A stretch of DNA of 64,000 nt, from NCBI GenBank assembly GCA_035048495.1, contig CM068543.1, positions 28,323,751 through 28,387,750 on the forward strand, in the 5' to 3' direction. Within the stretch, counting starts at the first letter, position 1. The number at the start of each line of letters is the position of its first letter. Below, one piece after another: positions 1 to 11,374 of this stretch. This DNA is from Euptelea pleiosperma. Lineage: Eukaryota > Streptophyta > Magnoliopsida > Ranunculales > Eupteleaceae. A model generated the notes under the pieces. It searched no databases. It was not told the DNA's origin and saw only the letters and a program-made list of their open reading frames with translations. A program made the position numbers and the translations under genes.

Positions 1-1097
1 AAGTACCAGAGTAGTGCCAGAGTAATGGTACCTGCATGGGCAGAAAATTGTAGCAGTGATAAAAACAATGCATGCGACTCATGAGACTCTAGGAATACCG
101 GAATTGCCTTTTCGAAAGCGCGAAGTTTTACATCTTCAGCTAGACACAATGGGGGTGACAGGCCCCCCCAACTAAGTTGGAGCACAGGAGACTAAGTGGA
201 TCATCAGTTGACATAGACCGGATCGATGAGATCAATCTCAGAAGTCTGAATGAACAATACGTCAAGTTCATGGAAATGCTTTAGACACTGCCCATTAACT
301 TGGAAAGATGAGTGATCCTTGGGATCCTTAATAGTGATTGCCCCGAAAGGCGTGACTGATGTGACTGTATAAGGACCGGTGCACCTAGACTTCAGTTTCC
401 CAGGGAAGAGATGAAGATGGGAATTGTAAAGAAGGACCTTCTGTCCTAGATGAAACTCTTTTCTGAGGATACTCTTGTCATGTATCCACTTCATTTTTGC
501 TTTGTAATTCTTAGACAAGTCGTAGGCATCATTTCTGAGTTCTTCTAACTCATTCATTTGAAGTTTTCGCTCTTCCCCTGTGGTTTCTAGCTCGAAGTTG
601 AGCTTCTTAATGGCCCACAAGGCACGATGTTCAATCTCTACCGGTAGATGACAGGGTTTCCCAAAGACCAGACGATAGGGAAACATATTGAGTGGGGTCT
701 TGTAGGCGGTTCAGTATGCCCAAAGAGCATCAGTGAGATGACTAGACCAGTCTTTACGTATAGTATTGACTGTCTTTTCCAAAATCTGCTTGATCTGACG
801 ATTAGAAACCTCTACTTGACCACTAGTCTGCGGATGATAAGCTAGGGCAACCTTGTGGGTTACCCCATACTTTTTTATTAATTTCTCGAATATCGTATTA
901 TAGAAATGGGTGCCCCCATCACTAATGATGGCCTTAGGGGCACCGAACCGGGCAAAGATGAACTCTTTTAGGAATTTGACCACTACTTTGTGGTCATTGG
1001 TCTTGGTGGGAATGGCTTCTATTCATTTGGAGACATAGTTTACTGCAAGGAAAATGTACTCAAAACCATAAGAAATCGGAAAGGGGCCCATGATGTG
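1..1097 (-). pseudogene. Gypsy element A, 3' part: integrase C-terminal half and 3' untranslated region
   Basis: This is the 3' end of an older Athila-type polyprotein on the minus strand. Positions 983-711 encode the integrase core with the SDGGTHF and [12 protein letters not shown] motifs. Positions 686-204 encode the integrase C-terminal region (GKLKSR, GPYTV) to a normal stop. A nonsense codon (TGA where the intact E copy has AGA of WAYRTAY) at about 709-711 splits the frame, so this copy is dead. Positions 1-203 match the region downstream of pol in E, including a G-rich PPT-like stretch read on the minus strand. The fragment ends at 1097, where E is inserted, and resumes at 28301. The 3' LTR of A must lie beyond the left edge. 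Confidence 0.9.
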
Positions 1098-2262
1098 TGA
1101 TATTCGCTCAAAAGTGCTTATTTTAAGCAATTATCCTTTTAGCGTTATTGCATTCTCTTACGTAAAATACTCTATTTACCTATTTTTCTACGTAAGAGTC
1201 TCTTCTGTTGCGTAGAACACACTTTTCTGGACGAAATGGTATATTTGCATGCATTAAACACATTTTTGGAAGTCTAGACATTGAGTTGTTCTGATAAAGT
1301 CTCATTACGCGCTTCTTCTGTCGCAGGAAACCCCGATGGGACAATTCTCGGGAATGTGGGCCCACAACCAACCTCCAGAACCTACAATCACAGCTCATGA
1401 GCCAGTAGGCTGAGGATAAGAAAATGTAGACCAAGAGCGGGAAAAGCTAGAGAGTCGGAAGAGCCTGGGAAAAGACCAAGAGAGAGAAAGAATCAAGCCC
1501 CAAGAGAAGAGAATAAAGGCATTAAAGCTTGACCAACTAACACAAGTCAAAGAATTGCTTAGTTGGTGAAGCATGAAGAAGACCAAGTCAAAGACCAGGG
1601 TTCAAGACCCTCTGCTAGCATTTTCTCTTTATTTTGTAATATTTTCTCTTTCCTCTAGATCCTCACTCTCTCTCTGCTCACAATCCAAATCATCCGATCC
1701 TCTCTCCCTCATTAGTCACTCAATCCTATGGCCTACCTTAGCCAATATCCATCGCCCGATCATCACCATCCATCTCTACCGTACGATCATTCAGTCATTC
1801 TCCTGATCATCCATCTCACCATCTCAAAATCCAACGGCTTTCATCACTTCATATTCAAACACTATGGGCCTAAGCCAAGATAACACGCGGGCCCATTAGC
1901 AGTGACCAATGGCCTAGTCATTTAGTGTACCCCACAGCCTTTATTATAGAACATCTCTCTATTTCACCCGAAAGGGGAACTCTCCCAAGATTTGGAAATA
2001 AAACCCTAGATGTTTTATATATGGCAAATACTTTATCCAAAAGAAGGAAGTTTTAAAAGAAGAAAATCTTGTTACCATTTTGAACAAAACTAAGAAGGTT
2101 TGCCAAATAAAAGTTTCTTTTTGTGGGAAGATTTTCTTTTGTAAATGTTCTTCATTAATAAATCATTGTGGGCCCACTTTAAGCTAGAACCGTTGGAGAG
2201 AAGGCCTTCCACTTAAGAGAAATTAGAAACCATGGGTTTCTAATAAAGAAACCCACGGTTCC

Positions 2263-2270
2263 TATAAAAA
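2263..2270 (+). promoter_or_regulatory. TATA box of LTR 1
   Basis: TATAAAAA lies about 1165 bp into the LTR and is followed by a pyrimidine-rich stretch where initiation would be expected (about 2290-2310). The same sequence is at 14468-14475 and 26671-26678 in the other two LTRs. The role is inferred from position and consensus. Confidence 0.55.
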
Positions 2271-2605
2271 GGAAGGGTATTTCATTGCTGGCTCTCTCTC
2301 CTTACATTCACTTCTAATCACCACGTTTCGGGATAAAAACCCTAGCCATCACCCACCATCTTCTCCTCTCCACGCTCTCCCATTCCATAGAACCAAAAAA
2401 AAAAAAAAAAACCCTAGCAGCCGTCCTCCACCCTTCTCTCCATACTTTTTCCTAGTCGTTCCCACTTCACCGCCCACAGCACTTCCATCTTCGCCTCCCT
2501 CTCCTCATCTCCTCCACCGTTGTTACTTCACGGTCTGCACATCCAGCCATTGCTGCACAACAAAGAAAAAAAAAAAAAAAAAAAAAAAAATTTTTTTTAA
2601 GATCA

Positions 2606-2630
2606 CCGGAGTTGCAGGTTGCAACTCCGG
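2606..2630 (+). repeat. LTR hairpin 1 (11-bp perfect arms)
   Basis: The arms are CCGGAGTTGCA and TGCAACTCCGG, separated by a 3-nt loop (GGT). It lies downstream of the predicted start and so would be in the RNA. It is repeated at 14811-14835 and 27014-27038 in the other LTRs of E. Related hairpins occur in the LTRs of B, G and A. Confidence 0.8.
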
Positions 2631-2780
2631 CGACCTCCATTAACGCCGGCACAGCTCCTGTGCTCTTCTTCCACGCGCCAGCAGGAGGTCGTCCATTGCT
2701 GCCACCAACCTTCCCTCTCCCTCCTTGCTGCTCAAAAACGGCAAGACTGCACCAAGGTGTAGCCGTTGTGAGCTTTCATC

Positions 2781-2808
2781 ACCGGAGTTGCAGACCTGCA
2801 ACTCCGGT
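2781..2808 (+). repeat. LTR hairpin 2 (13-bp perfect arms)
   Basis: The arms are ACCGGAGTTGCAG and CTGCAACTCCGGT with a 2-nt centre (AC), making a nearly perfect palindrome 175 bp after hairpin 1. Copies are at 14986-15013 and 27189-27216. Confidence 0.8.
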
Positions 2809-3260
2809 CGGCCTCTCCTTCTCCCTTCTCTCGGACGTTCTCTAGTGGAGAACGATAGCCGCCCAGCACCTCCCTCAACTCCCACATCTTCATCTTCCCT
2901 TCAAGAACCGAACTAGGTGAGATAAAATAAAAATCAAAAGAAAAAAAAAAAAAAGGAAGAAGAGAAGAACGTCTCACTTCTCTCCCTCACCTGGTTCTCA
3001 TTCGGCTAGATCTCCACCTTCGGGCGTCATCTTCTTCATCTACCATCACTGGCCGGTATTCCTAGCAGAACTCGTTCACCATTGTAGGTCTGCAACTCAT
3101 CAACACACTACGCACCAATTCGCCCTCCATATATCCTCATCTTCCAACGGCAACAATTATTACCACATCCTTCCTCCATCAAGGCCATCGCAATCTCCAC
3201 ATGCTGTGCAACATTCCAAATCATTGAACATCCTCTCTCTCCCCCTACAAGCAGCCACAC

Positions 3261-3261
<1 letters not shown>

Positions 3262-3309
<48 letters not shown>
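3262..3309 (+). repeat. Poly(A) tract inside LTR 1
   Basis: There are 48 consecutive A residues. LTR 2 has 47 (15467-15513) and LTR 3 has 48 (27670-27717). This one base accounts for the length difference between the LTRs. Confidence 0.9.
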
Positions 3310-3312
<3 letters not shown>

Positions 3313-3894
3313 TAAAGAAGAATGAAGGTGGGAAGAGGTAAAGCTTCTTGTCTTTAGTTGCTGCCCATCCTTGCTGATTCGTCTCCACTCCAAGGTAAGA
3401 GTTCTCTTCTCTCTCTAGATCTCTCCACTTTCTCTCTCCCCCATATTTTCTCTCTCTAGGATAGCCTTCTTCGATGTTTCTCTCTCTACATTTTCTCATT
3501 TCTCTCTCTAATTTTTATGGTTTTCTAGGTTAATTTTTTAATTTAGTTTGATTTTGTAAGACTCATTGAGGATGAATAAAATTATTATTTTTGCATTTGT
3601 TAGTTTACTTTTGTGTTTTTGATTATTTGTGGTAATTTCTCTCTCTAAAAATCACTAAGAATGTTTTAAATCCATCACCATTCTCACCTCTCCATGTTTT
3701 CTTGATAAAAATCCGTCATTTCATGTCGTTGAATTACGCAAACTAACCCCGAGTGCGGATCGACATCCGACACGAGCCACTGTACAACCCTGTGATTTTT
3801 GCAGGATTTGAGTGAAAAAGAATCGGATAATTACAAATATTGTTGAGATCTAGGATTTCCGAAACCAACGACGCGGAAAAATCCTACTTTCAAA

Positions 3895-3914
3895 TGGCGC
3901 CGCTGCCGCTCGGG
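3895..3914 (+). promoter_or_regulatory. Primer binding site, copy 1
   Basis: TGGCGCCGCTGCCGCTCGGG starts 2 nt after the LTR. The TGGCGCCG core is the tRNA-Asp-complementary primer site usual for Athila and Tat gypsy elements. The second half differs from the common form. Confidence 0.85.
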
Positions 3915-5608
3915 TGTTCGGGAGTGCGAAAAAGGACGTAAAGACGGAATTGGAAAGTTGCTGAATCGGAAAGCTGCTCAATTTGGCCAGCCCGACCTTT
4001 TCGGGAAACTTTCTATTTTTTGTTTTTGTTGATTTTTAACAGTTTTTAAATTACTATTTTTAATGCCTCGGAAGGCCGAGTGCAATTTGTAATAATTTAG
4101 GAATTTTACTGCTTTCCATATAACTGCTAGATCTTGTTCTAGGGTTTTTTAGAAACCCTAGATTAAGTGAAAAATACCAAAAAAAATAATAAATTCAAAA
4201 TTCAAAAAAAATTAGGGTTTTATATTCTGCAGATTTTTAGAAATCACCAATCCAGGATTTGCGATTTTTGGAAAGATTCCAAAATCTTGAAAATCTGCTT
4301 AATTAGGGTTTCCCCTCTTAGAAGCTTCCTCTTTAGAAGCATTTCTATCTTTAGAAATCTTCCGAATTTGGAAAAGTCTGCAAAAGGAAACACCCCAAAT
4401 CTAGCAGAATTTCAATTTTGGGAAATTTCCCAAAATTATAAGGGATCTCGCAATCAAATCTTTCTTGGAAGATCTCCACAGTTCGGGAAACTTTCCAATC
4501 TAGGTATTTTCCAATCTGGGAATTCCTAAATTTTAACCCATCTCGAATTTGGAAACTAATTCAAAAACTTGCTTAAATTCAGTGCTTGTTCTGTGAACCC
4601 TAAAAAGGCAAGGATCTTCCAAATAGAATCCCACATACCTAGACCGAGCGATCTAACTGTTTCTGCAGGAACACGATCCAGTGTGGGTAGAGAGCGAAAG
4701 CTCAAAGAGGTGGAGTCGGGCCCAAGCCCATTAGGATACCCCTCTCTAACCCACGGAGGAGACCCCGTGGCGTGGCCCACGGGAGGTAAGTCTCTATCCT
4801 CGCCTTGAGTGCGATACAGAGCATATTGAGTGCATCATTGCCGCGTGTCTATTTGCTTTCGCATCCATATTCTTCGACTTGCGTGGCGTGGCCGTTAATC
4901 AATCAACTCTAAGAGAGCAGACCCAGCTCCAAAATTGAAACTGGTGGGATTTCATCACCCACCTCATCACTCCAGCTGATATTGATCCCCAGGATCCATC
5001 TATAATAAAAAGAATCAAGAAGTAGAGCCAATTAGCCCGGTGTTCGAGGAAAAATCCACACAAAGCGAACCCGCTTAACATCCAATCGAAATAAGACCAC
5101 GAGCGCGGGTCCCTGTTGTCTAACACACCCATAAGTCCCTGCTACTCAAGTACACTGAGCTCGACGTGGCATCTTGGACTATTCGGCGGTTAGTTACGTG
5201 TGGACTAGGAACACGCACCAACCCTAGCTTAACCCGAGGGAACACTCTTCTTATACACTTGACCAATCCGGTTAGTCTGGGACGTACTTAAGTCAGCCAT
5301 TGTGCCGCACGTCTGTCTAGGCTTCGGATTGCCTTGTTGTTAACTAGAGCTAGTACTAAAGGATTCGCTCTGAAGAGTGTAGCCTGGTGAGAACCTCTGA
5401 GTGCAAAACAGTTAGTCCGGCGGTTAAAAGATAAACCAGTGGTCCGCCCACTGTCATAATCTACTCTAGCCCCAAAACTAACAAAGATAATTCCTAAAAT
5501 ATATCCTGAGTGCTTAGAATAGGATTATCTGTGCTTGGTGTGCATCATTTAGGATATTGTTCCTCTCTGGCAACTTTTTGCCAAGTATAGAGCTTGCCTC
5601 ATTCGCGT
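3915..5608 (+). promoter_or_regulatory. 5' leader of E, copy 1 (non-coding, partly conserved)
   Basis: About 1.7 kb separates the primer site from the first ATG of gag. The first third is AT-rich and resembles the leader of B only loosely. From about 4670 to 5600 it is almost the same as the B leader (36330-37250), although no long open frame spans it. It contains GAGCGAAAGCTC (4692-4703), a 4-bp stem with a GNRA-type GAAA loop, and nearby inverted GC-rich repeats (CCACGG/CCGTGG) around 4752-4783. A splice-donor-like GGTAAGT lies near 4784. A role in packaging, dimerisation or translation is inference only. Confidence 0.7.
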
Positions 5609-8600
5609 ATGCCCGGTTGGACTCGCCCGAACAAGCGCTTGGTTCGATCTGAGAATCACGTCCCTACAGTGGATCCTCCACTGAATTCTTCCCCATCTCT
5701 TTCCCCACCCGCCTCCCCCACTACTACTACCTTTGTAGTCATGGCAGTCGAACGACCTCTTATCGAGACGTTCGCTCCTATCTCTGCCAATCCGCCCACT
5801 TGCATTGTTCTCCCACCTACTACGGCGGTACAATTTGAGATCAGGCCACAGACGATCCAAATGCTGCCAACCTTTCGTGGTCTCCCAAGAGAAGACCCAT
5901 ATTCCCATATTAGGGAATTCCAACATGTCATCCTACTTTTCAAAAATCAGAACCTCGATGATGACAATGTCCGTCTGCGAGTTTTCCCATTCTCGCTCAA
6001 AGACCGAGCCTCAGATTGGCTCTACTCCTTACCCGCTGATTCAATCAGCAGTTGGAAAGAGTTGGTGGGCAAATTCATGTCTAAATTCTACCCCATGACT
6101 CGGACCAACCAAATGAAGCAACTCATCCAGGACTTTCGACAGAAGTCCGATGAGAAATTTTTTGAAGCGTGGGATAGATTCCAAGACTACTTGACTAAGT
6201 GTCCCCACCATAGCATCGATAAGGGCAATCTTGTCCATGTCTTCTACAAGGGACTTACTGATGAGTCCCGGACCATGGTAGAGTCAATGTGCCAAGGAAA
6301 ATTCCTGCACCAAACTCCGACCGATGCATACAAATTCTTGGGAGAGTTAGGAGAAAACTCTCAACATTGGACGACTGACTCAAAGTTTAGTCGAACCACT
6401 TCGGTCCAAAGGACAACCAAGGGACATGATGCTACAGCTGATACGGAGCTTCGATCTGTCATTCAAGAGTTGAGCAAGTCAGTCTCTGCACTGGCTGTGT
6501 CTGTACAAAAGCCTACTCAACAATCTACCCCAGTCATGCATGTGGGACACGAGAGCCCTATGGAATCTTGCACCCTCTGTCTGCAACCCTCCCATACTAC
6601 TGAGCATTGTCCTTTAAATGAAGGATGGTCTAATCCTCTTCAGGAAGAAGTTTGTGCTTTCAGCACATACAAACCACCCACTCAAAACTCGTATAGTCAA
6701 TCTTATCATCCGGACACGAGAAACCACCCTAACTTCTCTTGGAGGCCTCAGTCTACTCAATCACAAGCTCAACCTCCGCGTCAACCTCAGGGCATGTATC
6801 CTCCTGGGTTCAATCAACCCAATCGGCAATTCAATCAGGGACAATACCAGCAGAATCAGTACCCATCTACTCAGAACCAGCAGTTCCAACAGGGTCAATA
6901 CTCTGGACAACAGAGCACATTTCAGAATCAGCAAAGAGTTCCCCAGAACTTTCAGAACCAACAGATTGTCCCAACTAATTCTTCCGCCTATAACTATAAT
7001 GCCCCGATGAGCTCGAGTCGCGAATTGGTGCCTCAGCTCCCATTAGCTGCTCCCCAACAGTCGCTCCCCAAATCTGGTATCGAAGACCTTCTAGCTCAAC
7101 TCATTACTCAACAACAACAATCTATGCAACGCCTAGAGCAACAGCAACAGCAATCCATGCTTCGTCTAGAGCAACGTCTAGGTAACTTGGAAGCTGAGAA
7201 AGCTAAGGGGATCTTTCCTAGCCAACCCATTGCAAACCCTAAAGGAAATGCCAAAGGGGCAGTATATGAGATCGGATCCCAATCTCAAAGCCAGAATGAG
7301 AAGTGTCAAGGGGAGGTGCAAGCTGTAACCACCCTACGATCTGGAAAAACTGTGGACATGGGAGTCCAACCACCACCGGTGCCATCTCCGGCACCCATCA
7401 CTCGCACAGAGGAAACTAGTCCTAATCCTACCTCTGCTTCTTCTACCTCTGCACCAACATCAGATATCCCTGTGCAGAAATCTAAGGCTAAAGACAAACC
7501 CATTTGTCGAGTAAAGCCTCCCTTCCCGGACAGCCTTGTCCAAGATAAGCGGGATCAGCAATTCTCAGAGATCTTAGACGTCTTTAAAGACGTCCAGATC
7601 AATATCCCATTCCTTTCTGCTATCAAGCAAATCCCTTCCTATGCCAAATTCCTCAAGGACTTGTGCACAGTTAAGCGGCGTACGCATGTACCCAAAGCTG
7701 CCTTCTTGGCCGAAAAAGCTACAGCATTCATTCAACGCAATAGTGTGATCAAACACAAGGATCCAGGTAGCCCAACTGTCCAATGTGAAATTGGAGACAA
7801 CTTTAGCTGCACTGCCTTGCTAGATTTAGGGGCTAGCGTTAACCTCATACCATTCTCGGTATATCAGCAGTTAGGACTGAAAGATATGAAGCCTACCAAT
7901 GTCACCCTGAAATTGGCTGATCAGTCCATCAAGATTCCAAGAGGAATCATTGAAGATGTCCTAGTAAAAGTCGCAGACTTTTACTATCCTGTGGACTTTA
8001 TCATTCTCGACACCGAGCCGTGTCAGGATAACCGCATTCCGGTCATCTTAGGCCGTCCATTCCTTGCCACCGCGAACGCACACATCGGGTGCCGGGACGG
8101 AAACATGTCCATTGCTTTTGGTAACCTCAAAGCTGAGGTCAACATCTTTCGTTTAATGCAACAAGATGCCGATCGCGAAGTGACCGATGAAATGTGTGCC
8201 GTTGAGAGTCTAATCCCGGACTCCACCGAAGATATTCTTAAGCAGTGTCTAGAACACTTTGGAGCTGACTTTGCAACAGAGTCAGCTATTTCTGATCTCA
8301 ATGATCTTTTGGAGACTGCTCCACTGATAGAGATCCCCGCTCCTCTCATCGAGTTCGAGCCTCTGATAACCATGGCCAGAGAACCCATCCTTCCTTTACC
8401 TACTGAAGTCAAACCTCTTCAATCTGTGTCTTCTGTGACACCTATTTCTACTCCATCTGCTCCAATATTGGAGCTTAAGCCTCTTCCCACAGATCTTTCC
8501 TATGCCTATCTTGGTCCTAAGGAAACCTACCCTGTCATTATTGCTTCCGCTTTGTCTGAGAGTGAACGTAAGAAACTTCTCGAGCTGCTCAACGAGCACA

Positions 8601-11374
8601 AATCTGCGATAGGTTGGACTATAGATGATATTCGAGGCATAGACCCCTCGGTGTGCCAACATCACATCTATCTCGAGGATGAATCCAAAACCTCTCGAGA
8701 ACACCAGAGGAGGTTGAACCCCGTCTTGAAGGATGTAGTCCGGGATGAGGTCCTTAAACTGTTAGATGCGGGTATCATTTATCCCATCTCCGATAGCAAA
8801 TGGGTGAGTCCTATTCATGTCGTCCCTAAAAAGGCAGGATTCACAGTTGTGGAAAATGAGAACAAGGAAATGGTAACCCAGCGCCTGAAGAAAGGGTGGA
8901 GAGTCTGCATCGATTACCGACGACTCAACACCAACACTAGGAAGGACCATTTTCCTTTACCCTTCATAGACCAAATGTTGGAGAGATTAGCAGGTCACTC
9001 CTATTACTGCTTCCTCGATGGTTACTCAGGGTATAATCAAATACCCATCGCCCCTGAGGATCACGAGAAGACAACTTTCACCTGTCCCTTTGGCACTTTT
9101 GCCTACAAGCGCATGCCCTTTGGCCTCTGCAATGCACCCGCGACCTTTCAAAGGTGTATGATGAGCATATTCTCTGACATGGTGGAAAAATTCCTCGAAG
9201 TCTTTATGGACGACTTCTCAGTCTTTGGGTCATCCTTTGATGACTGTCTGAACCATCTAGGGCTGGTACTTCAACGCTGTCAGGACAAGCGACTTGTCCT
9301 CAATTGGGAGAAATGCCACTTCATGGTGAAGAAGGGCATTGTTCTGGGACATGTCATTTCCCATCAGGGCATTGAGGTCGACAAAGCTAAAATCGATATC
9401 ATCTCGACCTTGCCCATTCCTAAGTCCGTACGTGACATCCGATCCTTTTTGGGACACGGAGGATTCTATAGGCGATTCATCAAGGACTTCTCTCAAATCG
9501 CTCGACCTCTGTCCCATCTTCTGGCTAAAGATAGTCCTTTCGACTTTAATGCTGACTGTGTCAAGGCATTTGAGCGTCTCAAATCTGAGCTCACTACTGC
9601 GCCCATTATCCGTCCCCCGGACTGGACTCTACCTTTCGAGGTAATGTGCGATGCTTCTGACTACGCATTAGGCGCCGTTCTAGGGCAGAGAGTTGACAAA
9701 AGGTCACACGTGATCTACTACGCGAGCAAAACTCTTAACTCTGCCCAAATGAATTACTCCACCACTGAGAAAGAACTCCTGGCGGTAGTCTTCGCCCTTG
9801 ATAAATTTCGTCAGTACCTCTTAGCCACTAAGGTGGTTGTGTACACTGATCATGCAGCCCTTCGTTATCTCATGTCGAAAAAGGAAACCAAACCTCGATT
9901 AATTCGATGGATTCTCTTACTGCAGGAATTCGACCTCGAGATTAAGGATAAGAAAGGAACTGAGAATGTAGTGGCTGATCACTTGTCTAGACTGACTTTA
10001 GAGTCATCCTTCGACACCCAGCCCATCCCTGAAACCTTTCCAGACGAACAACTGTTCGCCATCTCTGTTAATCCTTGGTATGCTGACATTGTCAACTACC
10101 TTGTCACCGAAGAAATGCCGTCACACTGGTCAAAACAGGACAAAAGCCAATTCCTAGCAAGAGTTAAGTACTACTCTTGGGATGACCCTTATTTGTATAA
10201 ATACTGTCCTGACCAGATCATTCGTCTCTGTGTCCCTGAGTCGGACCAACTCAATATCTTGTCCTCATGTCATGACCAACCTTGTGGTGGTCATTTCAGC
10301 ACTAAGAAGACTGCAGAAAAAGTGCTGCAATGCGGATTCTACTGGCCTACACTATTTAAAGATGCCCATATCTACTGCAAAACTTGTCCTAATTGCCAGC
10401 ATCTAGGCCGCATCTCCCAGAGGAACATGATGCCCCTCACTCCCATCCAGGTCGATGAAATATTTGACATTTGGGGCATCGACTTCATGGGCCCCTTTCC
10501 CATTTCCTATGGTTTTGAGTACATTCTCCTTGCGGTAGACTATGTATCCAAATGGATAGAAGCCATTCCCACCAAGACCAATGACCACAAAGTGGTGGTC
10601 AAATTCCTAAAGGAGTTCATCTTCGCTCGATTCGGTGCCCCTAAGGCCATCATTAGTGATGGGGGCACCCATTTCTGCAATAAGATATTCGAGAACTTAA
10701 TGAAAAAGTATGGGGTAACCCACAAGGTTGCCCTAGCTTATCATCCACAGACTAGTGGTCAAGTGGAGGTTTCTAATCGTCAGATCAAGCAGATCTTGGA
10801 GAAGACAGTCAATACCACACGTAAAGACTGGTCTACTCGTCTCACTGATGCTTTATGGGCATACAGAACCGCCTACAAGACCCCACTCAATATGTCTCCC
10901 TATCGTCTCGTCTTTGGGAAACCCTGTCATCTACCGGTAGAGATTGAACATCGTGCTCTGTGGGCCATTAAGAAGCTCAACTTCGACCTCGACTCTGCAG
11001 GGGAAGAGCGAAAACTCCAAATGAATGAGTTAGAAGAACTCAGAAATGATGCCTACAACTTATCCAAGAATTACAAAGCCAAAATGAAGTGGATACATGA
11101 CAAGAGCATCCTCAGGAAAGAGTTCCACCCAGGACAGAAGGTCCTTCTTTATAATTCTCGTCTTCATCTCTTCCCTGGAAAACTGAAATCTAGGTGGACC
11201 GGTCCTTATACGGTCACAGCAGTCACACCCTTCGGGGCAATCACTATTGAGGATTCCAAGGATCACTCCTCTTTTCAGGTCAATGGGCAGCGTCTAAAAC
11301 AGTTCCATGAACTTGACGTATTGTTCATTCAGACTTTTGAGATCGATCTAATCGATCCTGCTTATGTCGACTGA
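5609..11374 (+). CDS. Gag-pol polyprotein of element E, copy 1 (intact)
   Basis: This is a single open frame of about 1921 aa. The open frame extends 15 nt further upstream to a TTG codon; the first ATG is at 5609. Domains in order are: retrotransposon gag core (about 90-255); CCHC zinc knuckle [14 protein letters not shown] (about 321-334); Gln-rich linker (about 375-520); aspartic protease with [10 protein letters not shown] (about 738-747); reverse transcriptase with FMDD (F1199 to D1202); RNase H with D1348, E1389 and D1414; integrase with an HHCC finger (about 1554-1597) and a catalytic D1625, D1684, E1720 triad with D-35-E spacing. There is no chromodomain, no frameshift and no internal stop. 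RT wording such as [17 protein letters not shown], with the tRNA-Asp primer site, points to the Athila lineage. It would supply particle, copying and integration functions for the element. Confidence 0.95.
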   Translation: MPGWTRPNKRLVRSENHVPTVDPPLNSSPSLSPPASPTTTTFVVMAVERPLIETFAPISANPPTCIVLPPTTAVQFEIRPQTIQMLPTFRGLPREDPYSHIREFQHVILLFKNQNLDDDNVRLRVFPFSLKDRASDWLYSLPADSISSWKELVGKFMSKFYPMTRTNQMKQLIQDFRQKSDEKFFEAWDRFQDYLTKCPHHSIDKGNLVHVFYKGLTDESRTMVESMCQGKFLHQTPTDAYKFLGELGENSQHWTTDSKFSRTTSVQRTTKGHDATADTELRSVIQELSKSVSALAVSVQKPTQQSTPVMHVGHESPMESCTLCLQPSHTTEHCPLNEGWSNPLQEEVCAFSTYKPPTQNSYSQSYHPDTRNHPNFSWRPQSTQSQAQPPRQPQGMYPPGFNQPNRQFNQGQYQQNQYPSTQNQQFQQGQYSGQQSTFQNQQRVPQNFQNQQIVPTNSSAYNYNAPMSSSRELVPQLPLAAPQQSLPKSGIEDLLAQLITQQQQSMQRLEQQQQQSMLRLEQRLGNLEAEKAKGIFPSQPIANPKGNAKGAVYEIGSQSQSQNEKCQGEVQAVTTLRSGKTVDMGVQPPPVPSPAPITRTEETSPNPTSASSTSAPTSDIPVQKSKAKDKPICRVKPPFPDSLVQDKRDQQFSEILDVFKDVQINIPFLSAIKQIPSYAKFLKDLCTVKRRTHVPKAAFLAEKATAFIQRNSVIKHKDPGSPTVQCEIGDNFSCTALLDLGASVNLIPFSVYQQLGLKDMKPTNVTLKLADQSIKIPRGIIEDVLVKVADFYYPVDFIILDTEPCQDNRIPVILGRPFLATANAHIGCRDGNMSIAFGNLKAEVNIFRLMQQDADREVTDEMCAVESLIPDSTEDILKQCLEHFGADFATESAISDLNDLLETAPLIEIPAPLIEFEPLITMAREPILPLPTEVKPLQSVSSVTPISTPSAPILELKPLPTDLSYAYLGPKETYPVIIASALSESERKKLLELLNEHKSAIGWTIDDIRGIDPSVCQHHIYLEDESKTSREHQRRLNPVLKDVVRDEVLKLLDAGIIYPISDSKWVSPIHVVPKKAGFTVVENENKEMVTQRLKKGWRVCIDYRRLNTNTRKDHFPLPFIDQMLERLAGHSYYCFLDGYSGYNQIPIAPEDHEKTTFTCPFGTFAYKRMPFGLCNAPATFQRCMMSIFSDMVEKFLEVFMDDFSVFGSSFDDCLNHLGLVLQRCQDKRLVLNWEKCHFMVKKGIVLGHVISHQGIEVDKAKIDIISTLPIPKSVRDIRSFLGHGGFYRRFIKDFSQIARPLSHLLAKDSPFDFNADCVKAFERLKSELTTAPIIRPPDWTLPFEVMCDASDYALGAVLGQRVDKRSHVIYYASKTLNSAQMNYSTTEKELLAVVFALDKFRQYLLATKVVVYTDHAALRYLMSKKETKPRLIRWILLLQEFDLEIKDKKGTENVVADHLSRLTLESSFDTQPIPETFPDEQLFAISVNPWYADIVNYLVTEEMPSHWSKQDKSQFLARVKYYSWDDPYLYKYCPDQIIRLCVPESDQLNILSSCHDQPCGGHFSTKKTAEKVLQCGFYWPTLFKDAHIYCKTCPNCQHLGRISQRNMMPLTPIQVDEIFDIWGIDFMGPFPISYGFEYILLAVDYVSKWIEAIPTKTNDHKVVVKFLKEFIFARFGAPKAIISDGGTHFCNKIFENLMKKYGVTHKVALAYHPQTSGQVEVSNRQIKQILEKTVNTTRKDWSTRLTDALWAYRTAYKTPLNMSPYRLVFGKPCHLPVEIEHRALWAIKKLNFDLDSAGEERKLQMNELEELRNDAYNLSKNYKAKMKWIHDKSILRKEFHPGQKVLLYNSRLHLFPGKLKSRWTGPYTVTAVTPFGAITIEDSKDHSSFQVNGQRLKQFHELDVLFIQTFEIDLIDPAYVD

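Larger units (their letters stand above)
1098..3892 (+). repeat. LTR 1 of element E
   Basis: This 2795-bp LTR has TG and CA ends and lies directly before the primer binding site at 3895. It contains a TATA box at 2263-2270, so R and U5 span roughly 2295-3892. It also carries an A run followed by T8 near 2564-2598, a 48-A tract at 3262-3309, many TCTCTCTAG-like motifs around 3400-3510, and two perfect hairpins at 2606-2630 and 2781-2808. The small open frames across it are mostly homopolymer translations and are not credible genes. Confidence 0.93.

Noticed and set aside
3160..3499. Minus-strand open frames with long Phe runs in LTR 1 (repeated in LTRs 2 and 3)
   Set aside because: They are translations of the poly(A) tract and disappear or shift with its length.
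5549..5943. Antisense frames over the start of gag (and matching ones at 17753-18147)
   Set aside because: They are shadows of the real gag-pol frame with no domain support.
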